This document shows, piece by piece, positions 58,692 through 64,000 of a DNA stretch of 64,000 nucleotides (positions are counted from its first letter, which is position 1; every line of letters starts with the position of its first letter). The DNA is taken from NCBI GenBank assembly GCA_002197995.1, contig NGZR01000001.1:13349501-13413500 (forward strand), read 5' to 3'. The notes beneath the pieces are model-generated. The model searched no databases. It was not told where the DNA came from and saw only the letters and a list, made by a program, of their open reading frames with translations. This stretch comes from Gaeumannomyces sp. JS-464 (Eukaryota; Ascomycota; Sordariomycetes; Magnaporthales; Magnaporthaceae). The translations under genes were made by a program, and so were the position numbers.

Positions 58692-59050
58692 ATTCGTGGT
58701 AATTATACCGGTACCGGTTTTTAAAGTGAAAAGGCTTTCGGGTATATTGTTATTTTAAAAGCTGTTTGTTTTTTAAATACAAAGAAAAGGCTTATCGTAC
58801 GAGCCTTGCTTAATATATATATATATCCCATGCCGGAAGCCGCGGGGTGCGATCGTATAAAGCAAATCCCAAAGTCGGGATTTGATTTAAAACTTGCACA
58901 GCTTTCGTGCATAACGGCCTGGCCGGTAATTTCCGTGCCGGAGCTTCCGTGCCGGGGAAACGTTATCTTTTACCACGGAGCTTCGGGCCGTAAATTTTCC
59001 GCCTTTCGTAAATAGCCTCGTGCGACTTTTGGCTGCCTATTTAACAGTTT
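58692..59050 (+). repeat. LTR-like repeat L3, right copy (uninterrupted)
   Basis: About 360 bp matching 34560-34637 plus 51555-51857. It shows the pre-insertion state of the target (GCTGTTTGTTTTTTAAATAC) for the element at 34638. Exact ends are unclear: similarity extends a few bases beyond TG..CA-like termini, and no target duplication was found around the pair. The short openings at 58721 (minus) and 58806 (plus) are conserved with the left copy only because the DNA is. Confidence 0.65.
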
Positions 59051-59415
59051 TAAAACTTTTTTAACGTAATTTTTTAAATAAAAAATTTAAAATGTTATAA
59101 AAAAAAGGGTTATAATAAAAGCATTATACATAACGGGGAGAATTTTATAAAAAAGCTAAGTATTAATTTTAACTTAAAAATTCGCAAAAAAAAACAAAAA
59201 ACATAAAAAAAGCGGGAAAAAAATTAAAAATAATAAATCGTAACGACGAAAAGTATAACACACGATAACGCTTTTCGTTTTTACACCCGACTAAACATAT
59301 TATTAAATTAAAAAAAAGGGATAAAAGAAAGTAAAAAAGGAAAATACTTCCCAATTAATAAAAAGCGGGGCAATAAATTTAACTAAAAAGATTTAGCTTA
59401 AAATGGGAAACCTAA
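59051..59415 (+). pseudogene. 3' internal end of a plus-strand family X element
   Basis: Reverse-complement homologue of 24070-24370. It ends with the polypurine tract AAAATGGGAAACCTAA at 59400-59415 directly before an X LTR. It covers part of the antisense frame, here on the minus strand, too decayed to read. The rest of this element leftward was lost or displaced by the L3 unit. Confidence 0.65.
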
Positions 59416-59547
59416 TGTTATAACTACGGCTGGAAAAAGGGAGCGATAAGCGGGACAACTTAAAAAAAGCTTATTTAACCCTATTAAGCGGAATTACGTA
59501 ATAAGCTTAAGTAAACCCCGATTTAATTTGTTAATTTAAAATAAATT
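59416..59547 (+). repeat. X LTR, first part (interrupted)
   Basis: Starts TGTTATAACTACGG after the polypurine tract. Broken at 59547 by the copia derivative and continued at 61451. The two parts sum to about 457 bp, in the range of other X LTRs. Confidence 0.65.
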
Positions 59548-59782
59548 TATTAATCCACATAATTAGCGCGTGCACCGGGATAAACTCCACACCTCGTGGA
59601 GCAACAGGCCCAAAGCCCGTGCGCTTTTACGAGTATACAAAAAGGGATTTTCCAATCCCCTTCTTGTAATTAAATTCCTTCCCAAAATATGCATAATATA
59701 AAAACCCTCCAAATTTATAAATCTTTATGTGTCACCATAAGAGAGCTCCGGGCTTTTAACAAAAGTAACACTTTTACCAACA
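59548..59782 (+). repeat. 5' LTR of the copia derivative
   Basis: TATTAATCC to ACCAACA. Related along its whole length, in reverse, to the LTR at 5995-6230, but clearly a distinct sequence rather than a RIP product alone. Confidence 0.88.
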
Positions 59783-60240
59783 CTAATTAGTAATGGTTGT
59801 CACAAATTAGCAAAGTAAAAGGTTTTACTATTTAATACCTTCTTTTAAAACGACTGGGTCAAATGGAAAAGCCTAAAAGCAAAGGAATCGAATTCCACTG
59901 CTCGGTAGCGCGTCACACGGAAAAGCAGTTACACAAAAAAGGCACCTTTTTATAGCAAGCGATTGGACCTCTCTTTATAAGATTTGAACGACCGTGGGAA
60001 GGGCGTTACGTAATCCCCTCGAGCACCTTCCTGCGGCAGGCGATTGGACTCTTGGATTAGAAGATCACCCAGGCGATATCGCTCGCTAAATTCGACAATC
60101 CAACGGCTACCTCGATCGATTCGAAAGCTATCGCAACCAACCTTTTCGATAGCGATTCCGAAGATACCTTCTTGTAGCAAGCGATTGGGTCTTTTGGTTC
60201 GTTATTCGGAAGTGCGATAACCATTTCGACGGTTTCCCGA
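59783..60240 (+). repeat. Leader with three copies of a GCGATTGG module
   Basis: Aligned with the copia leader up to about 60075. The module ACCTTnnnG..GCRRGCGATTGGRCTC occurs near 59945, 60026 and 60164. The element 5995-13371 has the module at least twice, near 12860 and 12950. Possible packaging or regulatory repeat. Confidence 0.45.
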
Positions 60241-60730
60241 TGGCCACAGCCGGCACCCCCAAGACCCCGACGTCCCCTTCGCTGGGCCCGACGCACACAA
60301 AACCCCTGGAGCTTCCGGGCACACACAAGACCCCCGGAGCCTCCGGCACCTCCAAGACCCGGACGTCCCCTTCGCTGGGCCCGACGCACACAAAACCCCT
60401 GGAGCCTCCGGACACACACGAGACCCCCGGAGCCTCCGGCACCTCCAAAACCCCGACGTCCCCTTCGCTGGGCCCGACGCCTACAAGACCCCCGGCCTTT
60501 GGGCACGCATAAGAGCCCCAAAAACCCCCGGAGCCCTCGGCACGCACAAGACCCCCGGAGCCTTCAGTACGCACAAGACCCCCGGAGCCTTCAGCACGCA
60601 CGAGACCCCCGGAGCCTCCGGCATAAAGAAAAAGTTGCCAGGATGGAATCATTATTCCGGCACTTACAAAAGCCCCGGAGCCTTCGGCACTTACAAGACC
60701 CCCGACCTTTAGGCACGCACAAAAGCCCCA
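60240..60730. repeat. GC-rich minisatellite: 93-bp and 27-bp units
   Basis: A 93-bp unit recurs with GACGTCCCCTTCGCTGGG starting at 60269, 60362 and 60455. It is followed by units of about 27 bp ending CCCCCGGAGCC through 60630, with related blocks to 60730. Both strands are open for long stretches (minus 60128-60841, 237 codons, Gly/Cys/Ser-rich; plus 60240-60512 and 60499-60948, Pro/Thr-rich) because the unit lengths are multiples of three and GC-rich. I cannot say that either is translated. Confidence 0.8.
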
Positions 60731-61215
60731 AAGCCTTCGGTACCAATAACCAATGCACGCGCCCAAAGACAAAAACTGCCAGGATTGGATCATATGGCAA
60801 CGCGTGCATTTGGGAGGGCCCCACGCGTTGTAAAGCCGCAAGCTTACAGGATACCCCTTTCACAACTTCATGCGATCTTTCCTTTGGCATTTTATTGCAA
60901 CGCCAAGCAATGGTACACCCAGCACATCGGCTGTGGCCCCGAATATAAAATCACCTAATCGCTCGAGCATATAAGCGGTTATTACCTGATCCCATAAGCA
61001 CTTAACTAAGCATTGCCCCATTTCCTGTTGTTTTTATTCACAGTCCCTAATTTACGGTTTTTACCGATATCCAGCACGGCCCTTTTGCCCTTATTTTCCT
61101 TTGTTTTCAAAGCAGATTACCAGATCCGGAATCCTTTGTTGTTAGTATTGTGAAATCCCCGGATCCGGAAAAAAGCATGTGGCCGTTGCACGCGCATAAA
61201 AGAAAAAGTTGCCAG

Positions 61216-61450
61216 TGTTAATCCACATAATTAGCGCGTGCACCGGGATAAACTCCACACCTCGTAAAGCAACGGGCCTAGGGCTCGTGCGCTTCCACGA
61301 GCATACAAAAGGGGATTTTCCAATCCCCTTTTTGTAATTAAATTCCTTTTTAAAATATGCACAATATAAGAACCCTTTAAATTTATAGATCTTTATGTGT
61401 TACTATAGGAAAGCTCCGGGCTTTTAACAAAAGTAACACTCCTATTAACA
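61216..61450 (+). repeat. 3' LTR of the copia derivative
   Basis: TGTTAATCC to CTATTAACA. Just before it, 61199-61215 reads ATAAAAGAAAAAGTTGCCAG, the probable polypurine tract region also seen in the longer copia element. Confidence 0.88.
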
Positions 61451-61775
61451 AAATTAATAAATTATAAAGCCGTTTTATTAATTTGTAATAAATTAACACA
61501 TTACGATTGCTTTGTTAATTTGTAACAAATTAATAAACTATTACGAAATGTATAAAAAGGTTTTTAAAAATATAAAAAAGCAAAGCTTTTTATACTAGTA
61601 AATTTAACTAAAATTTCGGCATTAATTAACTTAAGTTAGCTTTAAATATCTTTTAAAGCAAGCAATTAAAACGCTGCACTTTTAAACTTAAAGTTTTTTA
61701 AAGTTATCGATAAGTGCATTGTTTTAGCCCTATTTTTAAGTGCTTTACTTTAAAAGCAAAACCCCGGTTGTAATA
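61451..61775 (+). repeat. X LTR, second part
   Basis: Resumes after the copia derivative and ends GGTTGTAATA. The last 170 bp align with the reverse complement of 30655-30830. Contains two AACAAATTAATAAA-like repeats near 61455-61540. Confidence 0.7.
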
Positions 61776-62104
61776 GCATTGTTATTTGTTTCCACACCTT
61801 TTCGAGCAGTTGTAAAAGCATTTCGAAAAGTTGCGGTAACGTTTTAAAAAGTTATTAAAGCAGTTTTTTAATATCGTATAACTTTTCAATTAAATGTAAC
61901 TTTTAAAACTGCTTATAAAGTAAAACCGGGTAAACGTTATTAATTTTACTATTTTGTTTTTATTTTAATAATTAAAAAATAACCTTACATATTACCATTA
62001 TTTAAATTGTTAATATGTTAATTGTAAATAAGTTTTACGTAAATCGCAGCTTAACATATTACGAAAAAAAAGCTTTTTATAAGCTATAAAATTATTAACC
62101 ATTA
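61776..62104. other. AT-rich flank, nothing recognised
   Basis: About 330 bp of A/T-rich sequence with no open frame or repeat match found in the window. It ends with the TA (62103-62104) into which the DNA transposon inserted. Confidence 0.6.
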
Positions 62105-62145
62105 ACGTGGTTTACCACCGAGTGGCGCACACCACCGAATGGCGC
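62105..62145 (+). repeat. Left terminal inverted repeat
   Basis: ACGTGGTTTACCACCG onward. The unit CACCGARTGGCGCAC occurs twice within it. Confidence 0.9.
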
Positions 62146-62229
62146 ACCCATACCCGACTTCCGGTTAATCGACGCGCATGCCAACCTAACAACGCCAGGA
62201 ATCCATTTAAACTACTCGGAATTGTATAT

Positions 62230-63865
62230 ATCGGACATTTTTACTTCCTTTTAACAAGTGCGCGCATTGTGTCCGGTTTTGCCGCAAATGCCACATCGCC
62301 GACGAGTCGCCGTCGTCTTCCTTTCCGAACCCCCCTAATCGCGCATTTCTTGCTATAGCTATTTATCCAGCTCCTTTTGGTTTAGAACATTTCGTACCTC
62401 GTTTATAGTAAGTGACCTTTTTAGTCGAACACGTGTTTTTTTGGCCTTCCGGCGTTTGCTTAATGCTTCGTTCGCCTTTCTAAGCGTAAACATTTCGGCT
62501 CGGAAAAGGGCCACTTTATGCATTATCGCCTTCGTCCTTTTTGCGATTTGGTTTACAACCGCCAATATAGGTGTCGAAAAGCTGCTTCGGTGATTGGAAA
62601 TTCGAATTTTAATATATTTGGATTGCGAAGTTGCTTTTTTAGCTGTCCGCGGCGTTTTAAAAGTCCAAAGTTCGGCGTTATTTAGGGGCTCCCTCGGGGG
62701 CGTCGGAGTTCGTAGCTTTACATCCAGCTTTTCCAAAACTAAATTCGGATTAAAAGGAGCAAAGCTAACCTTTCGAAAGCCTTTTCGAATGTTTTCCTTA
62801 GTTATAAAGTTAAAAATGCCGTTTTAAACGCCGAAAGAAACTCGACTTTAATTACGTAATTAACGTATAACTTTATTAGGTTTTCGATTTGTTAACCGTA
62901 CGCCCGCTTTATTAAACCGAAACACTTAACGTTAAGTGGCTAAAAAAAGTAAAACGAATGCGGAAGCATGCAAAGCGTAACAATGTTATGTTTTTAGCAA
63001 TAAAGCTCGAAATTCGTCGAGTAATGGCTTTCGTAGCCGTTTAGCATTAACAAACGATAAAAGCCTTTTGCGCGCAATGCAATATGTTTATCGAAATGCC
63101 GAATTTATTCCAAGCCGAGCTCGTTTATAATCCACCCGTTAAAACTCGTTGCGATAACCCAATCGCGTAAAAGGTCGGTTTTTAAATACCAATTGGCCAA
63201 ATGGTATTGCTTTTTAACGATAATAAAAAAAAGGACCGCTTAACCGCAACAATTAACCTTTTAAATAATTGTAGCCCATTCCCGGTTGCTAAGCTGGACC
63301 AGCTTTGCTTTGCTACGGCTTTCCAACGTTATAATAACTATAACGGCGGCGATTATGCCTATAAAAAAGCCGGTTTCGTCGAAATTGTAAATGTTATTAT
63401 TTAAAATGCTATATTTGGCTATAGTATTCCGCATAAGGTTAAACCACGCAAAAACGAGCTTAGGATTTTCGCATTTGGCTTTTTGGTAGTCGTACTTTCG
63501 AATTTAGCGCGTGCCGAGCTTTGCGCGGCGTTTAACGAATTTCGCGACCCAGTTGGTCTCAATGGTGCCCGCGTCGCGCTCGGCGAGCAATCGGTTAGCT
63601 ATATTTTTAACACCAAAAAGCCGGGAAGGGAACGCGCGAAAATCCAGCTCGAATATGTACTTAATAAGCGCCTTTTTTTTGGATTCCGTTAATTTCCGGT
63701 AATTAGGCATGCTATCGCGTCGAGCACATTGGCTAGCGCGTTAGCGACGCAGCGTGGTTTTAAAAACGTCGTAAATTTTAGCTGCCGAACGAACACTTAA
63801 CGTTAAATTGGATTAAATTGCCCGTATAGCAAAAACAATTTTAACTTCGTTAAATGTCGACGTTA
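62230..63865 (-). pseudogene. pogo/Fot1-type transposase, RIP-broken
   Basis: About 545 codons read leftward. N-terminus near 63865 (initiator codon now ACG): a psq-type helix-turn-helix with LSVRSAAKIYDV, then a CENP-B-like DNA-binding part at 63710-63504 (MPNYRKLTESKKKALIKYIF, later WVAKFVKRR). The central DDE region (about 62740-63500) is stop-ridden. The C-terminal piece 62736-62359 reads SFSTPILAVVNQIAKRTKA and LRKANEALSKRRKAKKTR, well known from fungal pogo transposases. The tail ends with an intact zinc knuckle CGICGKTGHNARTC at 62254-62295. Cut-and-paste transposase acting in the nucleus. Plus-strand openings (62107, 62594, 63201, 63483, 63511) are shadows. Confidence 0.85.
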
Positions 63866-63923
63866 TTTGTGGTTGTTAAAAAATTAAGGTTAGAAGTGGG
63901 AAACGCGAGTCGCGATGGAAAAC

Positions 63924-63964
63924 GCGCCATTTGGTGGTGTGCGCCATTCGGTGGTAAACCACGT
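63924..63964 (-). repeat. Right terminal inverted repeat
   Basis: Inverse of 62105-62145 with two transitions. Followed by TA and 34 bp of flank to the window end. Confidence 0.9.
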
Positions 63965-64000
63965 TATAATTTCCAAATATATTAAATTTTAAAGCCATTT

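Larger units (their letters stand above)
59548..61450 (+). mobile_element. Short non-autonomous copia derivative with GC-rich tandem repeats
   Basis: 1.9 kb, LTRs of 235 bp each, exact target duplication AAATT (59543-59547 and 61451-61455). It shares LTRs, leader (59783-60075) and 3' end (60980-61215) with the copia element 5995-13371 but has no gag or pol. In their place are GC-rich repeats (about 60240-60730). It would need a full copia element to move. It is far less RIP-mutated than the rest of the window, perhaps because it is young or its unique core is short. Confidence 0.9.
62105..63964 (-). mobile_element. pogo/Fot1-type DNA transposon
   Basis: 1.86 kb with 41-bp terminal inverted repeats (62105-62145 and 63924-63964, two mismatches) and a TA target duplication (62103-62104 and 63965-63966), as for Tc1/mariner-pogo elements. 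Each inverted repeat contains CCACCGARTGGCGCAC-type units in tandem, likely transposase sites. It carries one decayed transposase on the minus strand. Confidence 0.9.

Noticed and set aside
60240..60730. CRISPR-like array
   Set aside because: The repeats are contiguous with no unique spacers and the sequence is eukaryotic; it is a minisatellite. The same holds for 38323-38720.
60128..60841. 237-codon Gly/Cys-rich frame as a host gene
   Set aside because: It lies across tandem repeats within a non-autonomous LTR element, both strands are open, and no domain is visible.

Overview
The window looks like a transposon graveyard in a filamentous ascomycete (Pezizomycotina). It is extremely AT-rich and I see no intact host gene. 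Almost every recognisable protein fragment is broken by in-frame TAA/TAG where related copies keep CAA/CAG, and paired copies differ mostly by C-to-T and G-to-A. This is the signature of repeat-induced point mutation (RIP). All coding calls are therefore pseudogenes. The species cannot be told from the sequence.

Layout. (1) 1-16675: a plus-strand copy (H) of a Ty3/gypsy chromovirus, here called family X, carries two minus-strand X copies (A, 1-4522; B, 14069-16675) and a complete Ty1/copia element (5995-13371, target duplication ATTAA). (2) 16676-32323: copy B is broken by another gypsy element, E (pol 17170-20347, gag 31089-32323, both minus). Between E's gag and protease lies a 3.3-kb segment (20348-23640) holding a geminivirus/genomovirus-type Rep on the minus strand and a convergent capsid-like frame on the plus strand: an endogenous CRESS-DNA virus-like genome. 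At its right edge sits a complete X element (23641-31083, target duplication TTTAA). (3) 32556-34559: gag fragment (F) of a further gypsy element. (4) 34560-59050: a pair of LTR-like direct repeats flanks a 6.8-kb noncoding stretch (51858-58691) studded with the 8-mer TCGTACGA or its pre-RIP forms. The left repeat is split by a gypsy element (34638-51554, TSD TTTAT), itself split by a less mutated chromovirus (43218-51242, TSD CGGCT). (5) 59051-61775: the 3' end of a plus-strand X element, its LTR split by a 1.9-kb non-autonomous copia derivative (59548-61450, TSD AAATT) carrying GC-rich tandem repeats. (6) 62105-63964: a pogo/Fot1-type DNA transposon with 41-bp inverted repeats and a TA duplication.

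The most unusual content is the virus-like insertion. Its left junction falls exactly at the nick position of a TAATATTAC origin sequence, and its two ends, brought together, form the arms of an origin hairpin. Other points of interest are a conserved antisense cysteine-cluster/coiled-coil reading frame in the 3' part of family X, tRNA-like sequences beside it, the dispersed TCGTACGA array, and an 18-bp repeat that sits in a retrotransposon polyprotein linker.
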